This document shows positions 1 through 13,232 of a stretch of 64,000 nucleotides of DNA, piece after piece (position 1 is the first letter of the stretch; each line of letters starts with the position of its first letter). Both the position numbers and the translations under genes were made by a program. Source of the DNA: Cristatella mucedo (taxonomy: Eukaryota; Bryozoa; Phylactolaemata; Cristatellidae); contig WPIO01000001.1 of assembly GCA_009760855.2 (NCBI GenBank), positions 23,480,001-23,544,000 of the forward strand. Reading direction: 5' to 3'. Below the pieces are notes generated by a model, which worked only from the letters and a program-made list of their open reading frames with translations, had not been told where the DNA came from and did not search any database.

Positions 1-1228
1 CGTTGCTGATGATTCTTGCTGTAGCCTATTGTTCACAGACTTTGAAGAAGTTTATAATTCTTCCCCAAGTCATTGCAAGCCTACAATTTACCGTCCCCAA
101 AGAGTGGCGCTGAAATTGCCTCCTTACTCTTTTGAACGGCTTGAGCATGCTCTGACAAGGGCTAGCTACTTACCAAGTGTTCCTTAACAGCCTACACCCA
201 TAGAAGACCGTTAACTAAGGAAGCAGGCTTGACAACCACTGACACTTAACAACCTGTTACCAACCAATTAAGGCGAGTCCCTCCAGCCGGCGACCGAGTG
301 CTTTTGAGCCACTCTCCCAAGCCGCTCCATTGGTCAGACTTTTGCAACCGCCGGGTATGTAGGTGTTTAGGCCTTGCAGAGCTCCCCGGCAGTCAATCCA
401 CTGTGTCTAAGCTTTTCTACCATAAACTGGATGTTGGAGTAATCTTCTGTAAACCTTGTGGATCATAATCACGCTATATATTTTGTATGTTCATCCATAT
501 GTATGTAAACGAAGTCACAGTTGCTTGCCTGCAAGCACTGACCATTGGGAAGAGAACTCTCACCGATGACGGTATATTTCTTTTGTTAAAAATTGCATTT
601 CATTTGAGCAAAGCCACAAAGTGCAGAATCACCAAACGTGAGCAAGTGCTAAACATTGATAACAGTAGATCCAGAAAAAAATCGAATAAAGTGTATAAAT
701 ATATGCTCCCAGGTAATATCGACAAACAAACAAGAAATTGGTCAATTTTGCACTCCCAAAACTCATCGAAAGTGCGGTTGGCAGACATTTATTTGAACTG
801 AAGAAGTTGTCAGAGGTTTGTCACGGCTCTAGTGTTAACACGTGCCGCCTTCAGTCCAAGTAATATGCTAATATTGAAGTCAGCAGTCCTTTGTAGCTAT
901 CCGGATGTTATTTATAAGTTATTGAAGTTGCTGCGATTCCTCTCAAGATCTCTCCTGACTCGAAGAGGTTTTACTGGACTTCCGGACTGGCCTACTCTGG
1001 TTTTCTTGCGGAGTTGATCTCAGTCAGCACTCACAGACTGCATGGTTTCGGCCATGCCTTTTCGTTGCTTCATCATGAGGTGGCTGGCAACTCTCCGTTG
1101 CTGTGCGCCACCGTTTACGCAATAAGTAGAGGGTTCCAGTTGAAGCCCTGTGTTCGTGCAGCAGCGGTGGCAGCCAGTGTGCAGCGCGCTCCACTCTCTT
1201 TGTGTCCCGCACGCTCGGTCAGTTGAGC
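1..1228. other. No supported gene, window start
   Basis: Mixed-composition DNA. Only short chance frames are open on either strand, and I see no splice-linked coding pattern and no recognisable repeat. An upstream exon of the gene that begins at 1379 may lie here or outside the window, but none could be picked out. Confidence 0.4.
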
Positions 1229-1261
1229 GAGAGCATCGATGTGCATCTCATCATCGGTGTG

Positions 1262-1375
1262 CATCGATCGGTGGCCATCGATCGCTGTCACTTTCGATGA
1301 TGGCCATCGAATCTCAGCACGATCGATCGGTGGCCATCGATCTGTGGCAATCGATCGCTGTCACTTTCAATGCTG
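1262..1375. repeat. 60-bp tandem duplication rich in ATCGAT
   Basis: Two imperfect copies of a roughly 60-base unit begin at about 1262 and 1322. Each holds the block atcgatcggtggccatcgat and later atcgctgtcactttc. The second copy ends against the putative splice acceptor at 1378, so the duplicated block supplies the branch-point and pyrimidine region of that intron end. Confidence 0.75.
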
Positions 1376-1378
1376 CAG

Positions 1379-3203
1379 GACTGCATCTGGAGGTGCCGCT
1401 GAACAAGCACCGTGAGACTCAGCTGAAGCTGCACGAGAAGCTCATGCAGCGCATGGCGCAGCGCAGAGAGCTGCTGCCTAGCAGCTCGTCGCCGGGCAGC
1501 ACTGCCGGCGACGTCACGGCCGCCCCATCGCCGGCCGCCTTCTCGCCGGCCGCGGCTCTGCACGACGGCCTGGCATCGGGCGGCAGCTCGCCGCTGCATC
1601 GCGCCACGCCCGCTCTGGCCACGCGAACCAACACGTCCTGCCGCTCTACGCCCGTGCCGCCGTCGTCCTGCGAGAGCTCGGCTCGCAGCACGCCAATGGC
1701 TGGCATGACCGGCGACGTGTTCCACCTGTCTTCCGCTCCGCCACTGCCATCGTCGTCGTCACTGTTGCCAACACAGTTGCGGCCAGCCGACGCCGGCTGC
1801 TATGGCCACGGCGGCTCAGGCGGCGGCAACAGCAGCCTGGCTGAGGCGCTAGCCTCCATCTGGGCGGACTCGAACCTCGCCGGCGGCCTTGCGCCGCCGC
1901 GAGGTAGGTGGGCGAATGCCGGCTACGACCGCCGTCCATGGCCTGCAGCGGCGACGCTGGTCTCTGGCGATGTCTCGTCGAGCTGCGGTGCCGCTGCCAC
2001 TGGCGCCCGGCTGGTGGTGCGCAGCGAGCCGTGCACGCCGACGCCGTGGCAGCGCGGCGGCGGTTTCGGCGGTCGGCCTGATGATCCCTGCCCGGCGGCT
2101 CTGCTGCTCCTTCGCAACGACCAGTTTGCCTTCGCTAAAGCTGGACCGTTCGGTCAAGCTTCCTCCCAAGCCGGCTTTGAGCCGCTGAGACTCGACGGCT
2201 GGCCTGATGGCCGCGACGGGTCGGGCGGCCACGTCGCCGCCGCCGAGAGCTGCCCTGGCAGCGCCGTCGGCAGCCCGGGGCTGGCAGCGGCGGCGCCTGG
2301 CGAGCTGGCCTACCACTTGGCCTCTGCCGTCGACGACGTCAGCGCCGGCTGTGTCGATGCCGACGCAGCTGTCGCCATGCCGGATGCCTTTCAGTCGAGT
2401 GACGCCGCCGACGATGGCCCGACGATGTATCATTTCCTGGCCACGGCAGACGATGAAGGAGGCCGCGAGGCGGCCGCCAACGGTCGCGGGCAGCTGGCGG
2501 TGGCAGCTGACAGCCACTCGACCGTCAGCAGCGGCAGTAACGGCTCCATCTGCTCGGAGCTGCTTGCTTCTGCGCCGCCGCTGCCGTACTCGTGCAGCGC
2601 CGGCGTCCCGTCGGACGGCTGCGGCGGCAGCAGCAGCAGCTTCTGCGGCCTGTTCGACACGGGGCATGTCAGCGCTTTCGTGCCCGTCGGGCGTGCGCTG
2701 GCCAAAGCGCCCGGTGCCGAGCTCGCGCTGCCGTCCGACGTCGGCGATGCGTGCGGCGGTGGCAGCTTCGAAGCAGGGCAGCCGCTCCGGGAAGCCGACG
2801 GTCGATTCGACTTCGCCCCTGCCGGGCCTGTGGTGGCGCTGACAGGCACGACAGACGCCGAGGCGGCAGGAGAGCAGGTCGTCGGCAGAGGATTGGCGGC
2901 GGCGGCTGGCGGCGCAGGCAGCGAGTTGCACTCCACGGACGAGGACTTTGACGATCTTCTGAGCATAATCGACGGCTCCATGCAGCACGACGACGGGGGC
3001 GGTGGCTGCGGGACGCAGGCCGCAGGCGCAGACTCGGGGCAGCAGCAGCAGCTGTGGCAGCAGCTGCTGCTGTCTCCTCAGCGGAGCGAAGCACCGCACG
3101 GCCTGTACGCTTGCCCGGTATCGAATGCCGCCGATGCTGGTGGCCTCTCGAAGCAGCAGCCCTGCATCCCTGCAGCTGGCCAGCGCTCCGCGGCTCCTTC
3201 CCT
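1379..3203 (+). CDS. Large exon A of an unrecognised transcription-regulator-like gene
   Basis: This exon encodes about 608 residues, bounded by a probable acceptor (tgctgcag, ending 1378) and a strong donor (CT|gtgagt at 3204). It starts after one codon base and ends after two. The N-terminal part has a charged, probably helical stretch (HREMQL-like: HRETQLKLHEKLMQRMAQRR). Long Ser/Ala/Gly/Pro-rich low-complexity sequence follows. Near nt 2934-2975 an acidic-hydrophobic motif (TDEDFDDLLSIIDG) resembles an activation-domain element, and a Gln-rich run follows. The same frame is open upstream to an ATG at 1150, so a 5'-extended or alternative first exon is possible. The charged helix would suit the post-PAS region of a bHLH-PAS factor, but no bHLH or PAS domain is present and that is only a guess. 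The gene family is not recognised. Confidence 0.65.
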
Positions 3204-3333
3204 GTGAGTATCCAGCTCGAGGCGAGCAGCTGCCTTGGTGGCAGCGCTGCTTGCTGGCCTACTGCCTCCGCACGCCGGCAGGTGGCTCGACGTGCCTTTG
3301 GACGAGTGTCGCTCCCTATCTATCTATCCGTAG

Positions 3334-3566
3334 GAGTTCGGCGACAGCGGCGACGAGCGTTTGCCAACTGCAGCGGGCCGCCGCTGCTGCGTCACTGCCT
3401 CGCGACCAGCGGAGCGTGCACTTCGCCTCGACCCGGCACCTTCAGATCTCCATCAAGTATTCATCCACCGGTGCCTGCGAGCCGTCGCAGCCACCGTCGC
3501 TGCTCCACCGTCAGACGTCGTGCGTGCAGGTCAAGTCGACCGACACTCCGCCCGTGACCCCGACGG
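3334..3566 (+). CDS. Exon B of the same gene
   Basis: The exon has a strong acceptor (ctatctatctatccgtag, ending 3333) and a canonical donor (ACGG|gtaagc at 3567). The preceding 130-bp intron (3204-3333) is phase 2 and this exon begins with the one base needed, so the frame is kept across the junction. It encodes about 77 residues, starting SSATAATSV and ending TDTPPVTPTG. The Pro/Thr-rich end joins directly to exon C. The in-frame stop just inside intron 1 (the tga of gtgagt) shows that the first long frame ends because of splicing and not at a real stop. Confidence 0.65.
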
Positions 3567-3698
3567 GTAAGCTGCACTGCCAGCCAGCTCGGCGCTCGCA
3601 CTCTGTGCCGCCTCCGCCGCCATTGCTGGCCATTGCGCACTCGCTCACGGCCCTAGGCGTGAAGCTGTGCCCGCCATAGCCGCGCTTACTCTTGCTAG

Positions 3699-4380
3699 GG
3701 AACTTCCGTCCGGTCATCACGCCCAACTCGGAGCTGCAGCGCTGGTGCAACGGCGGCAGCTCCGGCGGCTGGCCCTGCCTGCCCGGCGGAGGCGGTGCAT
3801 CGGCAGCCGACGGCGAGAGCTGCACGACACCGACACCACTTCCTGTGCCGCAGCAGCCGCCGCCGGCCGTCTCGGCGTCGGCCGACGGCTGCATCTATCA
3901 GGCGCAGAACGGGTTTAGTTCGTCCGGGGCCATGTCACCGCCGCTGCATCCGCCCAAGAAGCGCAAGCACCTCAGCGGCGACGCTAGCCTGATGCCCGCT
4001 GCGCCAACCAGCCACCGTGCCTTCGCCACCGGACTCGCAACCATGCAGCAGCCGCCGTTCGTGGCCAAAGATCAGTCGGCTCGGCAGCTGCTGGCCGACG
4101 ACCGGACGGCCGGCGGCGGCTCGCGCGCCTACACGCTGCGCGAGCTGCTGCTTGCCGGCACGGGGCCTCGGGCGGCTGCAGGCTCTTCAACGTCCTCAAC
4201 TGCGATGGGAGGAAGTGGAGGAGTGACAGCGGCGGATGGCGTGCTGAGATTCGGCTCCGGTGGCCACGACTTCGCCGCGAGGCGGAACCTGACCGAGGCG
4301 CTTCTTAGTCCTCCCTGCGATCTCGTGGCGAGCGGTCACGCGTCGCTGCCGCCACCGCACAACGCACCGTTGCAGAACAA
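3699..4380 (+). CDS. Exon C of the same gene, with NLS and LxxLL motif
   Basis: The exon has a strong acceptor (cttactcttgctag, ending 3698) and a strong donor (AACAA|gtaagc at 4381). The phase-1 junction with exon B gives a glycine and continues as NFRPVITPNSELQRWC. It encodes about 227 residues. A basic nuclear-localisation-like motif, PPKKRKH, lies at nt 3950-3970, and an LRELL sequence (LxxLL type, a coactivator-style motif) at about 4136-4150. The remainder is Gly/Ser/Ala/Pro-rich. The motifs suggest a nuclear regulator, which is inference. The three exons together give about 913 residues. Introns of 130 and 132 bp contrast with the kilobase introns of the LSM7 gene nearby. Confidence 0.65.
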
Positions 4381-4563
4381 GTAAGCGCGAAGCTCCCCGC
4401 GATAGTGAGCCGAAACTGCGGGCTCGCGTCGGCTGCGTTGCGGCTTGTGTGGGTGTGTTTCCGGTTTCAGTTTTTCTTCCACTTGCTGCGGCGCTAGTCT
4501 CTCTCGCCAAGCTGCTGGGCGGCAGAGCTGCTGTGTGAGGCGTGGCCTCGGAGCCAGCTGCAG

Positions 4564-4735
4564 CCGAAGTGCATCGTGCCCAACTCCTCACACCCTCGCC
4601 CTTTCCCTTCGTTTGCGCTCTGCCAAGGCGACTGAACTCGAATTCAAACTTGCCCCATTCTTGATGTCGCGAGCCGTGACGCCCTCATCGGTGCTGCCAG
4701 AGGAGTCACCGCCGTATGCTGCATGCGCTGCTTAG
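4564..4735 (+). CDS. Possible terminal exon of the same gene
   Basis: A frame ending in TAG at 4733-4735 contains the protein-like stretch ELEFKLAPFLMSRAVTPSS and ends PPYAACAA. Two acceptors compete. The acceptor after 4563 (agctgcag) matches the phase-2 donor at 4380. The acceptor after 4627 has a far better pyrimidine tract (ccctttcccttcgtttgcg) but is phase 0 for this frame. If the 4627 site joins the 4380 donor, it gives a different, about 11-residue ending. Transcript data are needed to choose, so the exon is offered with low confidence. Confidence 0.3.
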
Positions 4736-7424
<2,689 letters not shown>

Positions 7425-7707
7425 TGCCTGAAGCGAACCGGAAATCCTTTGGAGACCGTGCCTTTAGTCTGTACCCTCCCAAAGCCTGGAACTCGCTATC
7501 GAGTGACGTCACGACATCCCCCAACTTTGTGACATTTAAAAAGAAGCTACAAATGCACCTTTTCCTCACTCAGCATTTGCTGGGTCCGTGTGAATTGTCC
7601 TTTTGTGTGCTTAGTTGTGCTGACACTTCATGCTATTACTAGCCATATTGTCATGCTTCCCTTTCGGCTTATGTAAAGTTCGTTGAAGGAGATTATTAGT
7701 ATTACTT
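7425..7707 (+). mobile_element. LINE family A, 3' fragment (copy A1)
   Basis: This copy encodes the C-terminal end of the LINE A reverse transcriptase frame: KSFGDRAF, then PKAWNSL, then TFKKKLQMHLF. Near-identical sequence occurs at 12660-12770, 23945-24080 and 33320-33440. The 3' untranslated region follows to about 7707, with the usual GTAAAG and ATTATT traces. Confidence 0.75.
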
Positions 7708-9233
7708 TATGCCGGTGAAAAACCGTGGGAAGCTTCAGTGTTGCATTACAATGCAGGCTTCAGTGCCCTTTGACCTCGTGGTGAGCCCGGCCTACCGTCG
7801 GGCGAGGACTTCGTACGGTGATGTGGGTCAGGTGCTCGAATCCTACCTTCAGTCTCTTTCTGTTACGACCTGTAATGAAGTAGGCGTGTGCTAAGCTTTG
7901 ATAGCACGAAGCTCCCGCGGCTTCTTCTTCAGTCTCTTCGGTTGTACCGTGTGTCGTATGCGAGTTTCTGTAGTTTTCGGCAGTATTACGCAGAGCGTCA
8001 TCCATCCATTGGTGCTGCTTGTTTTTATCGTTGTTTTCTGCGATAGGTACGCTGATATTGTGTTTGCTTTGTTCCTGTTTTTGGCCGTGGAAACTACGGG
8101 TTTTATGTTAAGATGGCGCCCGTGAAAAATCACCGAAAACCTAAACTGCTTTGGAAGGCTGGCCTGAGGTCTGCTATTCGTCATCGCCGTGTAGTGTATG
8201 TGCATTGAGTTGCATTTACTTAAGGAACGTCAGAAGTGCTATCTTTAAATTTATACTAACTGTACATACAGTACAGTAAGTCACCACTCCCTGAAGAATC
8301 ACATGTATATTCTATGTATGCATGTCCGTCGCATGCTTAAGGCTGGTGCAGCGAGACTTTCGGTCGATCGAGCTCACTGTGGCAGCTTCCAATTCGCCAA
8401 CTAAGCTGGTCCAAGCTGAAGCACCGGAAGTGCCAGTCGTCAAATTGGGTGACAGCAAAGGTAGTCGAAGTGCAGAGCGCGAAAGCTTCTGGAGCGTCAT
8501 TGCCACCCTTTGAACAACTCTTTTTTAAGTTAATAGTCTATAAAATAGCTGTCTTTCAATTTTAAATTGAAGCAATGTTAGTGCATGTTGCAGCGGAACA
8601 TTCAAATTTGCAAAGTAGCTGCCGTTTTTATGTGCATTGCAGTACTCGCGTTATACTACCATAAATAGCACACCAGGAACCCAGTGTAAACGCGACGACC
8701 GTAGCTGTCCCAGATTCACTAACTGGCTAACTAACCTAGCTCATAATAATAACAACAATAATGACATTTGTATTTTACCCTCAGAGTACCTAATCTTTTT
8801 CTAGACACTTTGAATATTTTGTGAAGGAAGCGCGATCATTTTGTTAGTGGTAACATCCATAGCCTGAGCACTCATCAGCATACTAAGACATAAGTATTCT
8901 CACGGACCCAGCAAATGCTGTAGAGCAGGTGCATTTGAGCTTCTTTTTAAATGTCAAGTCGGGGAATGTCGCGACGTCAGTCGGAAGTGAGGTCCAGGCT
9001 TTGGAAGAATGCAAAGTAAAGGCATGGTCTCTGGTGGATTTGAGATTGGTTCGAAGGCATTACGCAAGAGAGCAGGTAGGTACGATGCTTTGTCCGATTC
9101 AGGATTAGCTCTAATAATTACGCTGGATCAAGAGAACGAAGGGACTTGAAGGTCAGTGACAAAACCTTGATGTCAATGAGGTGCTTGAGTAAAAGCCGCT
9201 ACAGTTTGGTGAGAAATGATGTAATGTGGGAAC

Positions 9234-9408
9234 TATAAATAAATACTAGCTGATTTAACAGCCTCTTTTTGTATAGCGACAGAAAGGCCTTTACGGCTAT
9301 CACCACCGCTTGCAGTGGCGATAAAGGATCGCCCACCACAGGATTCGAACCCACGACCTTGGGGCCGAGGTCGTGAAAAGCAACCACCTTACCTAGTGAG
9401 CCATTAAG
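9234..9408 (-). mobile_element. SINE family 1, nested in LINE A2
   Basis: Read on the - strand: a tRNA-like head ending in the box-B-like GGTTCGAATCC, then a body with GTGGTGATAGCCGT and AGGCCTTTCTGTCGCTATAC, then a TTAAATCAGCTAGTATTTATT tail. LINE A sequence continues on both sides, so this SINE inserted after the LINE. Confidence 0.85.
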
Positions 9409-9856
9409 ACTGACATGCTCACGACGGACAAGCGTAGCCGCAGAGTTTTGTACCAAGTATAAGTGCCTGATTACATAGACCGGTAGGCGAGCATGCAGTG
9501 AGTTACAGAAGTCGGACGTCACAAATGCATGGACTAACTTGGTTTTGTATCCCCGTCTAAGCAGGCCCGCATTTTTGCAATGCCACAGCTGATATTGGCT
9601 GAATTAACGGTAGAGCTGACGTGATCGTCCAGGAAAAGGTCACTTTACAACAAGATAAATGGATCTCGTGCAGAGGCTGAGAGAGATATGCTTGCAGAGC
9701 CTATTTTCAACGTTATGCTTTCACATTTTTTTAGTAGTTTGCCCTTAACTAGTAAGTTTGATAAGGCGTCATTTAATTTAAGAAAGTTTGATGCCATCGA
9801 AGTGCGAACGCCAGCAATGCATGCAAAAAGTGACTAAATCGAGTTTGACTTTGTCA

Positions 9857-9923
9857 ACAGCCGAGTCAATGCTTGATCCCTCTCAGCTGAAGGCTGAGAG
9901 GGATCAAGCATTGACTCGGCTGT
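9857..9923. repeat. Perfect inverted repeat, 31-bp arms with 5-bp loop
   Basis: The left arm at 9857-9887 is the exact reverse complement of the right arm at 9893-9923. The loop is tgaag. The arms start acagccgagtcaatg and contain gatccctctcagc. The hairpin sits inside LINE copy A2 next to the region coding for the RT active site. Confidence 0.95.
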
Positions 9924-11040
9924 GTCATTGGCATGGAAGTGAAAGCATAGATTGTGGTTGGCGATCGCATCGGATAGAGGGAGATTATAAATTGTGAAAA
10001 GAAGCATCGAGCTCATGGGTATTGGGGTATGTGGATTCTGTATTAGGAAAGTGAACCAGCAATCTTTTGATTCCTATAAAATCAAAGTAGAAAAACTATG
10101 TGATTGTGCTCTGTAAGCACCCTTAAATGCAAAATGTGACTCCACCAAGTAAAAAAATAACTCTTGGCAGGCTTTGGCTGAGGGCTACAATCGAATCTAA
10201 ATCAACAGCCATTGCTAAAAAGACAACCTATTTTGGCAATCCGAAATTCCAATGTGTGGTACGCGGGTAAAGCTAACAGCTTGAAGGGTGCTCCGAAATA
10301 CTGTCGATTCGACATAGATCGACGCGATACCCATCTAACAGAGCCTTACGAACTACCTTTCCATGGATGGGGGAGATGTAGTGATATTATATCTGGCTGA
10401 CATAGTGATATGGGTTAGGCAGGCGGTTCTTCCTTAGCTTTAAAGCCGGCGGTTGAAGTTACCTGTTAGAATAATTCGCAGAGCTACGACAGCAAGCTCC
10501 TCGAAGACTTTTTATTTAAGATCTCTTGGAGCGGTTTCAAAGCTGAGGCTGAAATCTTGGGTCACTGAAAGCCGATGTTAATTCCCACAATGCCCCGATG
10601 CCAAAACGCTTGATCCTTTATGCACACATCCGAATAGTGACATAACTTTGAGAAACTTTATTTTCTCGGCTCCTTCTTATCACTGTAGAAGCACTCTTTG
10701 TAGCAGCTTAATGAAAACTTCGCTTAGCTCCGAGTAAAGAAAATTGGAAATAGCTGTACTTGTACGGTTGACGTTTCTCGGACGAAGTAGCAGTTAGTGT
10801 ATGGAAGTTATGGACTTTTTATCGGCGACCAACGTGGTCGGTTTGCTTGTTTCTCCCCAAATGAACTACCGACCGTCTGGAAATTATTTGCGGCACGCAT
10901 TTTTCTAAGAATAGCGATTTTACTAACTGTACAGTATGTGTTTCTGAGACTTATAAAAAATCAGCGTCAAAAAGAAATTTTTACCGGCAATTGATCAATC
11001 GCGAAACGCTGGAAGCAGGAACTCCTTTAGCAGCAAGCGC

Positions 11041-11210
11041 CCTAGGTCTTAGCACAGGAAGTAAGGTGGTCTCTCTTCATCACCAGCTTGTGGGTTCGAT
11101 ACTTGCAGTAGGCGATTATTTATTGCCCATTGGCACGCGGTGGTGATATCCGTTGAGGCTCTCCGCTGCTGTAAAGATGAGGCCGTTAAATCAGCTAGCC
11201 TTTAAAAAGG
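11041..11210 (+). mobile_element. SINE family 1
   Basis: A diverged copy: gtgggttcgat box-B remnant at 11090, CGGTGGTGATAT body, and the GTTAAATCAGCTAG tail at about 11185-11200. Confidence 0.7.
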
Positions 11211-11289
11211 AAACGACAGGGTAAGAGCAGCGAGACGTAGACGTAGGTCGGTGCTCATTGCCTTACAGGAGATTGTCTAGATTCTCTCT

Positions 11290-13039
11290 CAAATAAATAA
11301 AAACACGCTGATCCCGACGATCAACCAGCTCCTTAACTTCTCCTAAGTTAGTTCCTTACCTAACGATCCTTGTGATGATCAAGCTGATCGCTTCTCTAGC
11401 TTCTTTGTCCAGAAGATAGACAAGATCAGGGAGTACTACACGATAGTAGCATGACGATACGATAACATCTATTATAGCAGCATTAAATTAAAAATTAAAT
11501 ACTGGCTGATTTTACAGCCTCTTCTGTGCAGCGACAGAAGAGCCTTTACGGCTATCACCACCACCGCAGGATTCGAACCCACGACATTGGGACCGAGGTC
11601 GTGAATAGCAACCGCCTTACCTAGTGTGCCATCACGGCTTATCCCCCCTGGAATGCTGTCCCTCAATTTCTTGCAGCACCTCAGTCTACATTCAAGGTCA
11701 CTAGTGACCTCGTTCTGAAATTGATATCCAAATCAAAGAAGACAACTAGCCCTCTGAACCCTATTCCCGCTGTCCTGCTTCTACGACGCATTGATCTGCT
11801 GCTGCCATGCATAACTAACATAAATATGTCATTAGCCTCAGGTCATGTCCCAGCACCGTTCAAAAAGGTTGTAGTCAGGTCACTACTCGAAAAAGCCACA
11901 CTAGACCAAGAGAACTTGAGCAACTTTCCCCCAGTCTCCCTTCTACCGGTCCTACCAAAGACACTGGAACGAGTCTTGGCAGACCAGCTAAACTTATGTA
12001 TTGAAACTTGCAAACCTTGCTCGTAAGTTCCAGTCTGGCTTTAGAGCTAATCACTCCACAGAGTCAGCATTGCTTCCGGTGTACAACGACCTACTTAGGA
12101 ATGCAGACATGGGTAGAGTATCTCAGCTTGTTTTGCTCGATCCTTCGGCAGATTTTGATAGTATCGATCACCAAGTCCTTCTTTAGCACTGCTCATGTCG
12201 TCTGGGCATCATCATCTGCACGAAATCCAAGTGTCGTGTTCTAAAGCGACCTTTCATTGTATGACTACGTCAGCTCAACAGTCAAGTCTGTCTACTTCCA
12301 GCTACATAACATTGCTAAAATTCGGGCTTGTTTAGACAAGACATACCGCATCTAAATTGGGCCATGCATTTGTGACATCCAGTCTTGACTTTTGTAACTC
12401 ACTGCTTGCTGGTCTTCCGGCCGGTGCAATCAGGCGCTTACAGCTGGTGCCAAACTTTGCAGTGAGGCTTGTCTGTCGCGACCGTCGCAGTTGCCACATC
12501 ATTTTACTTCTCGCTGACCTGGACTGCCTACCAGTCAAGCAATACATCGACTTTAAGGTTTTGTCGCTCACTCATAGGTCCCTTCATTCTTTGTCCCCAG
12601 CCTACTTATCATCGTACCACCCATATTTCGGAATCAGCTTACCCATACCTCGTACAAACCTGAAATCCTTTGGAGGCCGTGGCTTTAGTTGGTATGCTCC
12701 CAAAGTCTGGAGCTCACTCATGACTTGCGTCACGACATCCCTGACTTGAGCACATTTAAAAAGAAATAAAAACGCAGCTATTCATCACAGCATTTAGTAG
12801 GTCCCTGTGATTCGACCTTTATGAGCTGCTACGTGCAGACGATGTGCATGCTGCCACTGATCGCACTTGCATTCTGATCCTGTGTATGTCACCCATAACC
12901 TTGTTATTTTTGTTGTTTACCAAGCATACTACCACTCACCATTCGGTCGTGCTTCCTTTGCAGCAAATATAAAGCGCCTAGAAAGAGATTTGAGTTCTCT
13001 GAGGTCGCTTCATAGTCTATTATTATTATTATTATTATA
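11290..13039 (+). mobile_element. LINE family A copy A3 with RT fragments
   Basis: Encodes in order a pre-RT segment (ACDDQADRFSSF-type, 11370-11430); RT palm segments with SLASGHVPAPFKK, VSLLPVLPKTLERVLADQL and FQSGFRANHSTESALL (to about 12180); and a C-terminal segment with FVTSSLDFCNSLLAGLP and PKVWSSL. The 3' tail is gcgcctagaaagagat...gaggtcgctt plus (ATT)n at 13021-13038. SINE 1 is inserted at 11484-11642. The catalytic core between about 12190 and 12290 is deleted and frames are broken, so this is a dead CR1/L2-like copy. Confidence 0.85.
11484..11642 (-). mobile_element. SINE family 1, nested in LINE A3
   Basis: The - strand reads AGCCGTGATGGCACACTAGG as head, GGGTTCGAATCCTG as box B, then GGTGGTGATAGCCGTAAAGG, and ends in TAAAATCAGCCAGTATTTAA. 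LINE A pre-RT sequence lies to the left and resumes to the right (ggaatgctgtccctcaatt). Confidence 0.85.
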
Positions 13040-13091
13040 AGTAAACACGACGCCCTCTTGGAGAGAGAAGAGGTTTTAATTTTTCGAGCTA

Positions 13092-13232
13092 TTACCACAA
13101 TTCTTAGGCAACTATGCCCACATTCCTGCTGCCGACTGTGGGGCACTCTTTCCTGCCGTCCTACGCTGCTACTTCCATGTTAATCATTTCCTCTACTGCC
13201 ATCCTGAATCTAAGCTTCTCACTTTCTCTTTG
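13092..13232 (+). mobile_element. LINE family B, 3' UTR fragment (B1)
   Basis: Matches the 3' region of LINE B at 40080-40205 and 47155-47285: cctgctgccgactgtgg, then cgtcctacgctgctacttcc, then cttctcactttctctttg. Confidence 0.7.

Larger units (their letters stand above)
8743..10030 (-). mobile_element. LINE family A, - strand copy (A2) interrupted by a SINE
   Basis: The 3' tail lies at 8743 (AATAATAAC on + is the ATT tail in reverse). Sequence runs through the 3' untranslated region (tcacggacccagcaaatgctg) and the C-terminal RT region (9000-9540), then into the region around the RT active site (9600-10030). It is interrupted by SINE 1 at 9234-9408. A perfect hairpin lies at 9857-9923. Stops and frameshifts make it non-functional. 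Confidence 0.75.

Noticed and set aside
1849-3099. 416-codon - strand frame opposite exon A
   Set aside because: A shadow of the GC-rich exon A on the + strand; the + strand has matched splice sites and the - strand does not.
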